Below are positions 11,913 through 25,200 of a stretch of 64,000 bases of DNA, piece after piece. Source of the stretch: Eopsaltria australis (Eukaryota > Chordata > Aves > Passeriformes > Petroicidae). The translations under genes and the position numbers were made by a program. The notes below the pieces were generated by a model. The model saw nothing but the letters and a program-made list of their open reading frames with translations, was not told the DNA's origin and did not search any database. Location of the stretch: contig JAVTVJ010001167.1 in NCBI GenBank assembly GCA_034509425.1, positions 1 through 64,000 of the forward strand. The letters are read 5' to 3'. Each line of letters starts with the position of its first letter. Position 1 is the stretch's first letter.

Positions 11913-14900
11913 ATAAATTCTGATCTCACTTCACTTTTGTTTACAATTAGAGACACTGAGGGGAGACTTTTAATGGAGAACAGAGAGACCTTTTGCATGG
12001 GGGCACATTAACTGGGGGCTCTCCAAGCTGTCTCTGAGAGATCACGTGTGGTTTTCTCCCATGGCAGGCATATGTGGAGAACTTGGCAAAACCTCCCATG
12101 CTCGGAGCCCCAGGAGCCTGTCCAGGATTGCTCTCCATGGGGCATTGCCTCCCTTTTCCCTCCCTCCAGCTCAAGGACCCCTCAGAAGCATCCCCAGGGT
12201 CCCCCAGCCCCTCCCAGGGGGCTGAGGATGCATTTGCTGGGTCATAATTTAGCTCCCTTTGGTTGGTCAGAGAAAAAATCACCTCAATATCTGCCTGACT
12301 TGGTTAAAGTGCAGCTTTTCCAGCTCTGGAGAGGCACATGCACCCAGCCACCATCTCCCAGAGCTCGTGTGTACTTCCCTGAGCTCAGCCCCTGCTGCCA
12401 ACCCCATTGTTCTGCCCCCCACCAAGTCCCTATTGTTCGTGTCCCTTGCTGGTGGCATCTGGCTCAGCCAAACTCCTCCTGAGCAGGGGCCCAGGCTGCA
12501 GAGTTTGCTCTGTTGTGTTGGGTTTGTTTTTTGTTTTTTTTCCAGGAAAGATTCTGAATGATCATTTTTAGGGGGCCAGTTTTAGGCACTGCAGATGGAG
12601 TTGATTTGCAAAAAAAGGGTGTTGAGGTGGAGGGTCGGCAACCCAGGCATTTTAGTGGCAAGATGGAGGCCTGAGAGTCCAAATTTATATATTTCCTCTG
12701 AAAACTTTCGGACAACCCCTTTTTTTCCTCCTTTCCCATCTCTAACAGGTGCTGCCCCACTGATCCCAAGGTGAGGAGGAGCAATAATGAGAAATAGGAG
12801 CCAGGGATCCTGGGATAGACACAACACTGCTCAGCAGAGCTCGGCCTAAACCTAAACTCTCCTTGGGTGCTGGGCTGTACTGGGGGCTCGTTCAGGGCGT
12901 TGCCACTGCCAGAGCAGAGGGAAATGAGCTGTCTCTCACGACTGCCATCCTGCTGACAGGCCCCACGGTGTGCAGTGTGTTGGAACAGCATGGGAGCACA
13001 TTTGTTTCCACCGGGAACCGCGCCGGATCAGCGCTCGGCATCCTGTTTATGTTAAAACATTGGCATTCCACTTTTATAGGGAAGCTGGGAGAACGGTGCA
13101 GCTGGGGCTTCTGCTGAAGTGTCACCAATTAAGTCACTTTTCAGCAGGATGATCGCTGCTCCAGAGGTTCCTGAGCAGAGCATCTCCAGTTTCCAAGCTG
13201 CTCTCCTGGCCAGCAGATGTTGGCCCAAGCAGATGTTGGACGAAGCACAGCACCCCTTCAGCCACCCTGGGATACCTGCCTGCTGCTCCCATGTCTTTCC
13301 CATGTCCCCTGGCCAAGACACAGCCTGCACTTTCCCCCTCCCCTGTGTGATTTAGGGAGCAAAGGACGAGGCGAGGCGCAGCCTGTTGTGATTACAGCAG
13401 CACCACTCGGACCCCATGGTAACGTGAGTGTTTGTTTCCCTGTTGCATAAAGGAGAAGGGCAGGATCCCAGCCCTGCAGAGCTCCTGGGCAGCTGTGCTG
13501 CTCAGGCCATGGGATGGGAAAGGGTCGTTTGGTGGGGCTTTGTTGTAGGTCCCAAGAGGAGATTTAGTACCCCCCATGTAGGGTCAGATGTGGGTTCTTG
13601 GCACAGCCAGCTCCTGGGATCATTCCAGGCTGATCCGTGGGACAGATTCCCCTTGGAGAGGGGTTCCTGCAGCTGTGCAGGGCTGATGTGATGATCCCCT
13701 GAAGAAGATATCCAGGGCTCTGCCAGGAGCACTTTGTCAGCCCCAAGGGGGATTTATTGCCCTGGGACTCCCTCCTCACCTGCAAGCAGAGCATAAAGGA
13801 GTAAAGAAAGTCACTGCCCTCAACCCCCAAAATAAGGCTAAAAAAAATCACTATGAGGCAATTCCAGCCTCAATTCAGGGACAGACTGAGATCACCCTCC
13901 AACCACGGGGGTTGATGGGGTCAGAATTGGTCCCTTAAATCTGCATGTTGGAACCAGCAGAGAGAGGGTCTGGTTTTTATGACCACCTTTCAGAAAAGCA
14001 CCTATTCTCCCATGGCTGGTGAAATCTCTGTTAAATTACAGCCCTGCAGACACATCCTAGCAGAGAAGTTTTACCTTTTTGCTGATGTTTGCCTACAGCC
14101 ACAGAGCTCCAAAACCCCGGCCAGCTCAGTAATACTGGCTTGGCTCCTTAATCGTACATAAACCATTTAAATGCACAACAAATAAATAGACACGTTCTGT
14201 GTTTCTCCAGGAGGGCTTAGCACCTTTACAAAGGGATTTCTTTGATACTTATGCAATAATAGATTGGCTTTCATTTTGCTAAGGCCTTCCTTATATCAAC
14301 ATATCTCTTCAAGTACTACATTTCCTTTTATGAAACGCTGGAATTCTTTCATGTTGAAAATGCTTTTACAGCCAAGTCCTCAGTTGTGCTGGCATTTCTC
14401 GTGTCTTGAACTCCAAACTGGCTAACCGCAGTCTCAGAATTCCCAAAGGAAATAATGAAAATTCCTAAAATCCTTGGCAAGGAAACAGTTGAAATTTTAA
14501 ATTGAGTTAATCGTTTTAGCGAAAATGCTTGTAATAAAATAAATATGGGGAGCTGGGGTGAGGAGGGGGGAAAATCTGCTTCAGAAATGAGCATCAGAGG
14601 AAAGGAAGAGAAAGGGAGAGAAGATCCTCAAAAGTGAAGCCTCCTCTGCTCCCTTACAGTATTTACTGTTAGGGATAGATGCAAACTCCTGCTGAAAGCA
14701 GGGCTTGGGTGAGTGTCCTGGTGCTGTGCTGAAAGTGAGGTGCTTGAGAGCCCACTTAATGCTCCAAGGTAACTCTGGTCCTAGAGGTCTGGCTTTAGTG
14801 ATGTCAGGTGTCTTCAGTGGCTGTGAAAAGATTTCTGAGGACAGAGACTTGGTCTCTGGGAAAGCACTTCTGTGACATCAGGATGATTAAATTAAACTTC

Positions 14901-15394
14901 AACTCAACTAGGTAACATAGGTCCTTGACAGGCTTTTTTTCCCCTTTTTTTCTTTTTTTTTTTTCAATTAAATCTGAAAAACTCTAATTATAGCTGTTCA
15001 AATATGCAGGAGAACAAAACACACCACGACTTTTGCTTCTTCCTTTCTTTTTAGCTAATACAATAAGTGGCTGGAAGAAGACTCAATCATCAGATCTCGG
15101 CAAATAATTTCCAGATGACAGGTTGTTTGTGGAGATTCTTCACCACATTTTCTCTCCCTGCCCTTTGTAGGTGATGCAGCCCAGTGACAATGAGAAGGAA
15201 CAGCAGCAGCAGCATCCAGGTGATGCATTGCCGAGAGGAGCACGTGGTGACCACGATCTGCTCCGTGCCCTGAGCAATCATTTCACAGCTTTCCCCAGGC
15301 ATGAGCTGAAACCTTGGCAGGGCACTGCTTTATTATTTGATATTTTGTAGCCACCAGAAGCTTGACATGATATGAAAATGTGCACTTGCAGTCC

Positions 15395-15965
15395 TGGGCA
15401 CAGCGTGGGAGGGGAGGATTCTGATCCTCTGCCCTGCTCTGTTGAGATCCCACGTGGAGTCTGTATCCAGCCCTGGGGCACCAACATCCAGAAGGATGTG
15501 GAGCTGCTGGAGCACATCCAGAGGAGGCCCCAGAGATGCTCCAAGGGTTGGAGCCCCTCTGCTCTGGAGCCAGGCTGGGAGACCTGGGGGTGTTCACCTG
15601 GAGAAGAGAAGGCTCCAGGGAGAGCTCAGAGCCCCTTCCAGGGCCTGAAGGGGCTCCAGGAGAGCTGGAGAGGGACTGGGGACAAGGCATGGAGGGACAG
15701 GACAAATGGGAATGGCTTCCCACTGCCAGAGGGCAGGGATGGATGGGATATTGGGAAGGAATTCTTCCCTGTGAGGGTGGGGAGGCCCTGGCACAGGGTG
15801 CCCAGAGAAGCTGTGGCTGCCCCTGGATCCCTGGAAGTGTCCAAGGCCAGGCTGGATGGGACTTGGAGCCACCTGGGATAGTGGAAGGTGTCCCTGCCCA
15901 TGGCAGGGGATGGAATGGGATGGTCTCTTAGGTCCCTTCCAACCCAAACCCTCCATGACGGATTG
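15395..15965 (+). mobile_element. CR1 LINE 3' fragment, longest copy here
   Basis: About 570 bp of CR1. It runs from the mid-ORF2 tail (CTGTATCCAGCCCTGGGGCA at about 15460-15480, GAGCACATCCAGAGGAGGCC at about 15510) through the C-terminal coding segment 'GKEFFPVRVGRPWHRVPREA' to a stop after 'LDGTWSHLG', and then the 3' UTR. The coding frame is interrupted upstream, so no ORF2 domain is functional. The reverse transcriptase and endonuclease regions are absent. Its nearest relative in the window is the inverted copy at 62238-62756. Confidence 0.96.
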
Positions 15966-18900
15966 CAGTCCTTTCCCACTCGTGCAGAGCTGTCCTGTCC
16001 TGCAGGAGCTGTGTCCCAGGAATGCAGCATTGACAGCACTGGGTTCAACCAAAGGCTTGTCTGGACAGTGTCTGTCAGTGACCACTCCTAGGGCTGGGCT
16101 GTGGGAAAGAACTGCAATAATTACACATGGAATGGACAACAGAGCAAATATTCTGGAGCTCTGTCCTACAATGGATCTCAACACTTTTTCCAGAGAAGCA
16201 TCCCTGTCATTTTCCACTGAGGCTGCAAAATGTGTTGGCATCAACTTTTTCATCTGAGGTCTCAAAAAACCAACTTCGTTCCACAAAAGTGGGGTGCTTG
16301 ATTAGGTGCTGCTGGACTTGCCTTTTCCTGGAAGGTCTGTCTTGTCTTGTCCCTCAGAGAGGGAATTCATCAGTTATCCATAGGAAAGAAATAATAGCTG
16401 GGGAAAGAGTGGAGATTTTCAAAATCAAATAATGCCTTAAAAAAAAAGGAAAAAGAAAAAAAAATAGGAAAAGAAAAAAAGAAAATAAAAAGAGTGAACA
16501 GAAAGAAATGGCTCTAAAACTTGTGATGCTAAGGGGAGGTCAGGAAAACACAGCCAGCAGGGGTAACAAGTCAGATAAGATCATACCATCAGTGAAAGCA
16601 CTTCCAAAAGGAAATAGATAGTGTTCTAAACCTCAATTAATTTAATCTAGTGCTTCACTGAAAACAAATTATGATCTCAGATAAAACAAAACTCCGGCGG
16701 AACAAAGAACAAAGCTATTGCAGCCATGGTTTACAGTTCAAAGATATTCTGTTTGTTTCCTCTTCATCAGAGATCTTGGTTTCCCCTTGGGAGCATACGA
16801 ATAATTAAAGGTGGTCTCTTATGCTGTGTTTGCTGCTGCTCAGCATTGCCAACCCAAGGGCTGATAGGGGAACAATGGTGGGTTATGAGACCCGCTGGTT
16901 GCATTTGCCTTCTGTAAATAAACCACAAGGCTCGGTGGCTTCCCTGCAGTCACAGCAATCACACTGCTTTGTTTAGCTCAGGAATCTCAATAACAGGCAC
17001 ACGAAGGCTTGTGTGGTTTGTAAAATTGAGCTGAGTTGGAGGAGCAAGTGAGGAGAGCCAAGCTGTCAAAGCAGCTTTTGAGTTCTGCAGAAAACACCTG
17101 CAAGGTTGGAGAGGAGAAAATCCCCCCCTACCAGAAAGGTCCAGCCAAGCTCTGTGGGCAAAACATGCACAAGGGCAATAAGGCAGAGCTGTCCTGCCCC
17201 AAAACAGAGTGTAACTCATCACTTACACACAAGGCCAAACCTAAATGAAGCACAGAGACCACACGAGCCCAGCTGCCTCATCCACACCCCCAGACCCAAG
17301 TGTGGACTTTGCAACCATGCTGGGATCTTGTGTGAGCAGTGGGAAGGGAGGGAACAGGGCTGAGAACAACTCTTCAAACATTTAGGATGGAAGGGGTTGG
17401 ATTTCTGAGGTTGGATTCTCCTTTCTAGCTCTAAAAGACAAATCATTACCTTAGACTTCATTCCTGCCTTGTGGCCTTTGGTGAAGGGAGATGAGTGAGG
17501 CAAACCTGGCACTGTGGGCAGAAGCACAGTCAAGCCATGCTTCCAATTCTGAGATTCCTTTGCCAGGAGATTATAAAGCCAGAAGATTCTTGCTCAAAAA
17601 ACCCCTCCTGGAGATGACCTTGTCCGTGTGACCTGAAGGAAAGCTGTGTACCAACATAAACTCATTTTTTTGATATGTGAGGACAGAGGGAATAAGAGAA
17701 ATCCCCAACTGTAAATCATCCCCCTGCACAAATCTGTCCTGGTGAGCAGCTTAACCCTGAGAATGAAGGAAAGTGAGGAGATTGCCTCTTTATCTGTGCA
17801 TGGGGACAAAATGCAGTATCCTGGGAGGCAAACTGGGTTGCAGAGGAGCTGTGGCTGGGGCTGGAAGCTGGCAGGGACTCCGTGTCAGGCTGGCTGCACA
17901 CAGGAACAGCAGCGAGCACACAGCAGAGAGGATCCAGCAGCAGAATCCCCAGGGAGCTGGGAAGGAAAGTGTCTTCATTGTACCATTCCTGGGACATGCT
18001 GGGCACCTCACAAAACATGTGGTCAACATCCTGGATGGAGCAGATCCCAGGCGCTGGTGGGGTCCAGCTGAGAAGCACGTGGGCTGCTGCTGACAGGACA
18101 GGACGGCGTTGCTGGAGGCCAGGGGAGGACAATGGCAGGACACTGAGCATCTCAGGGGCTGCCAGGCTGCAGGGGGAGGCCCTGCCCCCAGGTTATTGCT
18201 CTGCAGTGTGCCTGCTGTAAGAGGGTTTGGGCCCTGCTCCTGGAATGGGGTCCCCAAGGAGCCGCCACAATTGAAGGGAGAATAATGAAAGCTCTGCTCT
18301 TAATGCAAGTCACCCACTCTCCCAATGAGGCTCTGTTCCAGGACCTCTGGTTTAACCCAAATTGACACCAACTTGGCGAAAGCCCCCAGCTGCACATTCC
18401 TTCCATACAGCTTTACAAGCTGCAAATGCAAAACCACAAACCAAACTGGGAAGGAGAAAATAAAAAGGGAGCCTGAACCATGCAGGGTCCCCCCATATTC
18501 CCTCCTTTCCTGATCACCACACCCCTGTTGCCTACCCCTTTTCCTCAGTAGTCTTACCTTTCAAAAGGCCTCCCAGGAGCATCATTTTAGCTCCTTGCTG
18601 AGTGCCAGTATGTCCTGTCTCTGCACCAAGAGCAGAAATCATCTTCCAAAGTCCAGATCATTCCTTGTCAGGTTAGACCATCTTCCTAGGAACAGGCTCC
18701 TGGTGAGGAACTGGAATGCCTTTAGCCCCTTGGCAAGAGTCATACCTACTTGAGAAAAAGAAAATTAAACTAGTAATAAATCCCAGCAACAAATGCCAAA
18801 TACTTACTGGACAAGGGGAACACTTGCCAATTGGTCAGGGCTGCTGAAACTTCATCCGTGGAACTATGGGTTCATGGAAAACCTCCTCACTGAAGGCTTA

Positions 18901-19137
18901 TCTGTCAGTGAAGTGTCTCACCCAGTTTTTTGAGCAGAAAGGAGAGGCACAAACTGCCTTCCCAGGTCAAGCCAACCTCTAAAGCACCATCCAGATGTTA
19001 AGGAGGTTGGTTTATACCCTGGAGGCTCCTTAAATGATGATGTGACAAAAAATGCCAGCTCCCCCACACTTGAGGGATGTGTGCCCACCTCTGCTCCAAT
19101 CCTGTCACCAGCCTTTGCCAGCAGGAGCTGGACCAGT
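15966..19137. other. Unique non-coding sequence
   Basis: No gene recognised. An A-rich low-complexity tract lies at 16438-16492. The rest is GC-moderate single-copy DNA. Overlapping frames at 17716-18257 on both strands are mutually exclusive and domain-free. Confidence 0.5.
16438..16492 (+). repeat. A-rich low-complexity tract
   Basis: About 55 bp of A runs broken by single G or GG residues and two T residues. No coding sequence precedes it that would mark it as the poly-A tail of a processed gene. Confidence 0.9.
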
Positions 19138-19236
19138 AGAGGTGGCACTTGGGGCCGTGGTTTTGTGGTGGATTTGGCAGTGTCAGGTTGATGCCTGGAC
19201 TGGATGATCTTAAAGGTCATTTCCAACCTAATGCAT
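19138..19236 (+). mobile_element. Short CR1 LINE tail
   Basis: About 100 bp: GAGGTGGCACTTGGGGCCGT, then GTGGTGGATTTGGCAGTG, GGACTGGATGATCTTAAAGG and TCATTTCCAACCTAATG. This is the end of ORF2 plus the 3' UTR of the 'TGGCAGTG...TGGATGATCTTAAAGG' CR1 type. The terminal repeat is lost or unrecognisable. Confidence 0.85.
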
Positions 19237-21201
19237 GGACACTTTCCAAGAGCAGTGCCACATGTGCATTTTTGCTCCAGGAGGCAGCTCTTGTGTCACC
19301 CAGCTGAACCACACCTTGGAAATGGGATCTTGGGTTTCACACAGCTCCCTCTGCACTGCCCTGAGGGGGCAACATACCTGATCAATCCTCTTCTCTCCCA
19401 CTTCCCTGCCCAGACCTGATCTCCATGGGAAGACTTCTGTTTCCAACAGCTCTGACCCATGCTGGGAGCTGGCTGGAGAGCTGCCCACGCTTACTGGTGT
19501 CTCTGAGGTCTGTGTCACACAACCAGGGCTGTCACAACTGAGAGAGCCATGCAAAGGTGCACATCTGGGATTCCTGGACAGATCTGAGTCGCTCCATCAC
19601 ATCCCCACCCAACATGTGCTGTGCTGACTCCAAATTCAGCCCTAGGGATGAAGGTGATTCCTCCTCTCCCTTTTTAGGTGAAAATCACAAGAACAGCCAA
19701 GAAATCAGGGGGAAGAGGGAGTCAGCACTGGTGTCAAGGGTTGAGAGCAGGTTGTTTTGCTTTGCTTTTATTTTCCTTATTCTCATTCTGCTTCCCACGT
19801 GGTGTTTTTAATTTATTTTTTTTTAATTTTATTGTCTTATTCTGACAACTTTATTTGGATACTGCCTCACCATACACCAAACTCTGTAAGTATCCCAGGG
19901 TGCTCTGGTGTATTCAGCAGTAGCTAAAAGAGAGCATAAATTTATACTGTGGGAGAGCTGGGCTAACCCTAGCCCAGGAACGTGCTCTGGTTTATTAATA
20001 CCAGGGAATTCACAACGTGCACCTACTGGGTCTTCTCATGCTACTTTTGGAAGGATTAAAGCCCCCTAGGACAGCAGCTGCTCTCAGAAGATGTGTTTGC
20101 ACGCCAGCACCGCTAATGCATAGAATAAACTGGATTTTTCCAATTGCTAATGATTTTAATCTTTTCCTTCTGTTTCTGAAGGGGCCGACACAAAACAGAG
20201 TTGGCTCATGGTGTTTCCTTCCCTTTTCCAGGGCGCTTTATGTAATGTTGATCACACACACACACACTTGGAATTCACCTTCTGCCTGAGGATGGCCACA
20301 GGGGTTGCACTTCCATGGATGTCCCTGTGCACAGCTGTGTCCCATTGCCACGCTGGAGGAAGGATGTCCTCAGGACCTTGTTCTGCAGCTCTCCTGCAAG
20401 CATCACACCATCCCTTGGCAGTCGGTTCCTTCACCAGCTTTTGCCTGGAAGCCATTCCTGGAATTTGTCAGCTGTAGCGTGGGACAAGCCTCGTTCTCCA
20501 AATCAGCTGCTCCACAAAGGCCAAGCCATGGATCTGCCTGTTCTTTGATGGACCCAGCCCTGAAAGCCACAGTGCAGCCATGCACTGGACAGCCTTCCAT
20601 GTGGTTATTTCCTCTTTAAATTACCTGTTTTCAGCAGCTGGGGTTCAACTCCTCCTAAAGGCCAAACCTGAATATTTTGCAGTTGAGGCAAAGCACTTCT
20701 GTGATAGGAATTGCTTTCACCACAAGCATCTCTTTCCAGGTTAACTGGATGTCTCTCACTGATCTGAACTCTCCTGGAACAAGGACCTTTCTCCTTTCCA
20801 AGGGATGCTGTTTCATCCTGATTTTTTTGAGTAGGATACAAGATTTTCTCTTTCTTCACCACACAAGCGACAGACCTGGTCACCTTCACACCATGGCAGT
20901 GAAGGAGCAGAAGGCAGGAATCCCATAGAGGATCCCTAAAGGATGTATCCAGCTCAACCAGTCCCCCAGGACATCAGCAATGAGGGCACAGGCAGATCCT
21001 TCTGAGTGAAGATCAGTGAAGAGCACCTCTTTCCTCATCTCAGCTCCTGGGTACACAGTTATAGAGCATGGTCCGGGACGGATTCATGGGAATAACAGGA
21101 CAAATGTCGAGTGAGACCCTTCCTCTGTTAACTTTGCTCACTGCAGCAGGTAGACACCAATAGTCCTCTAGAACTTTGATAAGACAAGGGGGAAAGATTT
21201 T
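19237..21201. other. Unique non-coding sequence
   Basis: No gene recognised. It includes a (CA)n run at 20253-20267 and an AT-rich stretch near 19800-19860. The small frames at 20.2-20.6 kb conflict between strands. Confidence 0.5.
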
Positions 21202-21436
21202 ATTTAGATGGGATATTGGGAAGAAATTCTTCCCCGTGAAGGTGACGAGGCTCTGGCACAGGGTGCCCAGAGAAGCTGTGGCTGCTCCTGGATCCCTGAA
21301 AGTGTCCAAGGCCAGGTTGGACAGGGCTTGGAGCAGCCTGGGATAGTGGAAGGTGTCCCTGCCCACAGCAGAGGGGCTGGAAATAGATGTTTTTTAATGT
21401 CCAACCCAAACCACTTCATGATTCTGTGATCCTGGA
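21202..21436 (+). mobile_element. CR1 LINE 3' fragment
   Basis: An open ORF2 C-terminal frame reads 'FFPVKVTRLWHRVPREAVAA' and ends at TAG after 'LDRAWSSLG'. The 3' UTR follows (GGAAGGTGTCCCTGCCCACA) and the element ends in CATGATTCTGTGATCCTGG, a good CR1 3' terminus. It is the last CR1 before an 11.5-kb interval without one. Confidence 0.95.
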
Positions 21437-21599
21437 CACATCTGGGCCTGGCTGCAGCCCCAGCAACACGTGTACACTGAGTTCACATGTGCTCAACAGC
21501 AGTGACTCAAATCAAAAGGCTACAGATCAACCCACCCTTTTTCCTCCTCTTTCCTGCTCCCACCCCCACCCCGGGTCAGCACACAGAGCACAAATCTTC

Positions 21600-21621
21600 T
21601 TTTTTTTTTTTTTTCCCCCCC
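21600..21621 (+). repeat. T15-C7 homopolymer junction
   Basis: Fifteen T residues run directly into seven C residues. This is low-complexity sequence, possibly unstable in length. Confidence 0.95.
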
Positions 21622-21819
21622 TTAGAAATGAAACATTCTGCATCTTATTTATTTTGAAAACAATTTATAAGGGCGATAATAACATCCTTTGGCTCCTTGC
21701 CTCCATAGCCCCGGGCTCTGTACTTGCCTCATTATGGGAACAGCACACACCCTGCCACGTACAGGCAACTCACTGTACGCTCATTAAAATTCTGTAGGTA
21801 TTGGCTGATATATAAACAA

Positions 21820-22256
21820 AGAGGAAAGCGCGCGTTACTAGAAAGCAGAGAATGACTGCGGGATAGGTCGTGTGGTTCAGCGACACGGCTCGGAATCCTG
21901 GAAATCTGGAAAAACCTTTTGTGGTTCCGGCATCCCACGCGACCGCGCGCCGCTCCCGGACGGGCGGCGCGGCTACACCAGGAGGCAGTCGTTTGACACG
22001 GATCCACGCTGGGGCTCACACAAAAAAATAAAAATAATAAAATCATGTTTGCCTTTCGCAGGAGGAGATAAATAACGCGAAAATCAAAGGGGCTGTGGCA
22101 GGAAAGCTTGGAGGAAAATCCGAGCCTTGGAAAGCCCAGGCTCTTGTTGGAAGAGTAGCGCGCCTCAAAATGGCGAAGAAGAGGAAGAAAAATGTGCAGA
22201 ATGTCCTCGCATTGTGTAAAGAGTAATTGCACTGGAAAGGAGTTATAAAGTAAGTA
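21820..22256 (+). promoter_or_regulatory. CpG cluster with YY1-like site, candidate promoter/first exon
   Basis: Eleven CpG dinucleotides fall within 21936-21973, and more occur at 21828-21834, 22076-22080, 22157-22164 and 22174. A CAAAATGGCG motif at 22166-22175 matches the YY1 consensus, which in vertebrate promoters often overlaps the first ATG. The ATG at 22170 opens an 18-codon lysine-rich frame (MAKKRKKNVQ..., stop 22224-22226). A good splice-donor match (AAA|GTAAGT, donor at 22250) follows 23 bp later. Together these suggest a CpG promoter with a short non-coding first exon. No TATA box or downstream exon was found, so the call is inference. It lies in a CR1-free block. Confidence 0.3.
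21946..21971. repeat. Perfect 8-bp GC inverted repeat
   Basis: CGCGCCGC at 21946-21953 and its exact reverse complement GCGGCGCG at 21964-21971 are separated by 10 nt. It sits at the densest point of the CpG cluster and could form a stable hairpin in single-stranded DNA or RNA. Confidence 0.85.
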
Positions 22257-25200
22257 AACATGACTTTCAGTTTGATCCATATTAAGATTTATTGACCCTG
22301 AAAGTCAATATTCTCTGCAGCAGGGCCAAGGTTAACATTGAGTTTGAGGCCAATGGGAAAGCTGTAATGAAGTGCTGGTTAAGAGGCCCTTACAGAAGTA
22401 TCTGGTTTTGCAGAAGGGTTGGAAGTCTTTCCACATGATCAGCCCCATCTTCCTCTACATTTCAAAGGCACCGAAATCTGCCAGTTCTTCTGTGAAACCC
22501 CAGCCACATTAACACCGTGCCAAACTGATAAACCCTTGGGATAGCTTTTCCAGCAGAAGTCTGAACCACCTCAATGCTACAATCACCCTGAGGCTTTGAT
22601 CATGGGCAGGACCTGCTCGTCCCAATCCAGTGTAAACACAGATGGAAGGAAAAGTTGACCTCAGCTGATGACAAGCTAAGAATACATTTGGTGGTGCTGT
22701 AGGAGAAAGCAATATTAGCGAATTTCTGTCCTTTGGCAATTCCTGCTTTAGGGACGAGCTGGCATGCACCATCACAGCAGAGATTTGCAAGGTTGTACAA
22801 GCAGAAAGTATTTATTTGGAGTCAATAAAGACATGACAGTTCTCTTACAAGGAAAGAAATCCTGTGTTCTCACATCCTGGCCTTGCCATTGCAGTTTTAC
22901 AATTTTCATAGAAATTCACTGTGAGGTGTTAGAAGGACAAAGAGCAAACAATCTCCGTATATTAAAAATAAAGCTCTTGCCCAAAGTCTGCTCTGAGGCA
23001 TAACTTTATACTTCCAGAATATCTGTGCCTGCAAAAACCTGGATTTCCAAGGCTGGTTTGGGCACTTGCCTAAAACCTTACTGCACCTGCAGAAAGATTT
23101 GTGTCCCAGACATGTTCTGTTTTCCTCAGTTTTACCAATTAGGCCAGTAAGTGATACCACTTCTCCCAGTGAACCTTTGCTTCCCTAAAACTGCTCTGCC
23201 AAAATTCCTTAGCAAGAGGTGGGGGACAGGGCTGGAAAGAAGACCATGGTTGTTACAAACCTGGTGACAGCACAATCCAGCAGAGATCACCATGAACTGT
23301 ACAAATATTTTTGGAGACTGTACAAGACCACAGCCCTGAGAGGGAACGTGGATTTCTTTGGAGCAGAGAGGGAAAGCAGCACAACACTTATTTCAGTCCA
23401 GTTTCAGAGGAGCAACTTACTTTTGGAAGTACTTTGAATGAAGTTGCAGTGATTTCCCCAGGACTTTGCTGGGTTTGTACATTTTGACATCTTTCTCCAG
23501 CTGCTTGCTTTTTCCTTCTGTTCATTAAGACATTTGGTTTTGTTACAAGGTCTGGGCAAAAGAAAAATAGCTGTATATATATTTAAACAGACTATTAAAA
23601 TAAAGAGCATCATGTACTGGCACAGAAGATTTCATGGTGTTATTAATATGTTTCTAGGCTCAGCAAGGCTCTTGTTGTGCACAGCAAACAGCACCTCACC
23701 AGTGTTCTCATCACAGCCTTTTTTGTCTGTGCTTCATTTTCCCTTCTCCAAAACGCACCAGATTTGGGTCAGAACCTGCAGAACAAAACTATCTTCTCTA
23801 GGAGGGGGGATCTTGAGGAAATGGGTTCCTGGCGACCACTTTTGGCTCTCCATCCCCTCAAACATCTCCCACTGACCCTCTGCAGTTGTGTCTTGCTCTG
23901 TGGCAGCATCTCCTTTAATGAGCTAAAATAGGAAGCACCTCAGCAGGCTCCAAGGGGTGTACCCAGGATGTTTCATTATGTGGGAATGAAGCACAAAACT
24001 GGAGAGAAATATGGATAGATGGGAAGTATGTCGTGAAATGGGAGCCTAACCCCTTTCCAGTATCACAAGGCTGCAAGCCATGCTCCCAGACCACTGGGCA
24101 AGCCAGATGTCAGGGAAAAGAGACTTACTGGGAAAGGAGATTTAATGCCCTCAGTCCAAAGACAGCTACAAACACATCCCCAAGCCCACATTACAGCCCT
24201 TCCTCAAAACACAATCAGGGAGAAGGCAGCTCTCAACCTAAACCTTTATTTAGCTGTGTTTCACAATTACTGCATAACTTGGCATCGTGGGCATGGCCCT
24301 ACATGGACTAGGAGAGAGCTCAGCAAACAGGGAGGTGAGCTGGGAATGCCATTTTCCCGCACTTCCTTAGAGAATCAATTTTCTTCTCCCAAATGACAAA
24401 CAGAAAACAGAAGAAGAAGGAAGAAGGTGTTGCCATTCACTGGGTCCAGGAGTGTATTAAAGATGACATGGTCACAACAACTTTGGCAATACAAGATACA
24501 GCCTTTTGCATTTCTGCACAAAAAATGTATTTTGTCCCTAAAAGAGGCCACTATTAATATTGTGCAAAATATTAACACATTCCCACCCAAACCCTTTCAT
24601 CAGACTTGGGTATTTGAGGCACTTCAACCTTGCAAAGAAAGTTTTGGGGTCCACCACCAGTGAACATCACCCCCTTGGGAGCAGGGAAAGGCACAGGCAG
24701 CAGCTGTGAGGTTTCAAGGCGAAGCTCCAGCTTTCGGCTCGGAAGAGTTTATACCTTTAAGAGGCACAAAACAAAAAAGAAACGCAATCCTTGAGATGAG
24801 TCACTCCAAAGTGTGCCCGTTTTTCTCCTCGCAGGCCTGAGCAGCCTCACACAAAGCCCCGGGGCACAGGCTCCTCATTTGGCAGGGCTCAGCGCAGCAG
24901 CGGGGCCGGGGAATACCTTTACGCTGGAGAATTTGGCTTGTAACGAGGCTTTTCAGGAACATGGCAATTGCCCACGTGAACGCATGGCTTCCTGCATTAA
25001 TATGCTAAAGAGACAAGACAAGCATCTTTAGCTACAGCTGAGGACTAATTAAGACTGCTCTTTTACAAATATTGCATGGTTCATTCCATTCTTCCCCCGA
25101 TTAAGAACAAAAGAAGAAAGAAGTCATTTATTGTCATGAGTCACTTCAGATACAATGGAAGGAATTCCAACAGATGACTGAGACAAAACAAAAGCTGACA

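Larger units (their letters stand above)
10450..15394. other. Unique non-coding sequence
   Basis: No gene recognised in about 4.9 kb. Contents are a 20-bp x 3 degenerate tandem repeat (11537-11596), a 20-T run (11893-11912), a small CpG patch at about 13015-13045 (ACCGGGAACCGCGCCGGATC), T/C-rich tracts at about 14933-14964 and a (CAG)n run at about 15200-15215. The 14.2-14.6 kb part is AT-rich. The 175-codon minus frame (12464-12991) crosses the T-rich tract and has no recognisable domain. Confidence 0.5.

Noticed and set aside
15594..16286. 230-codon minus-strand frame
   Set aside because: Most of it is antisense to the CR1 copy at 15395-15965.
21732..22280. 182-codon minus-strand frame over the CpG cluster
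   Set aside because: It is open mainly because stop codons are rare in CpG-dense DNA. The encoded sequence looks random and no domain is recognised. The CpG cluster itself is kept as a regulatory candidate.
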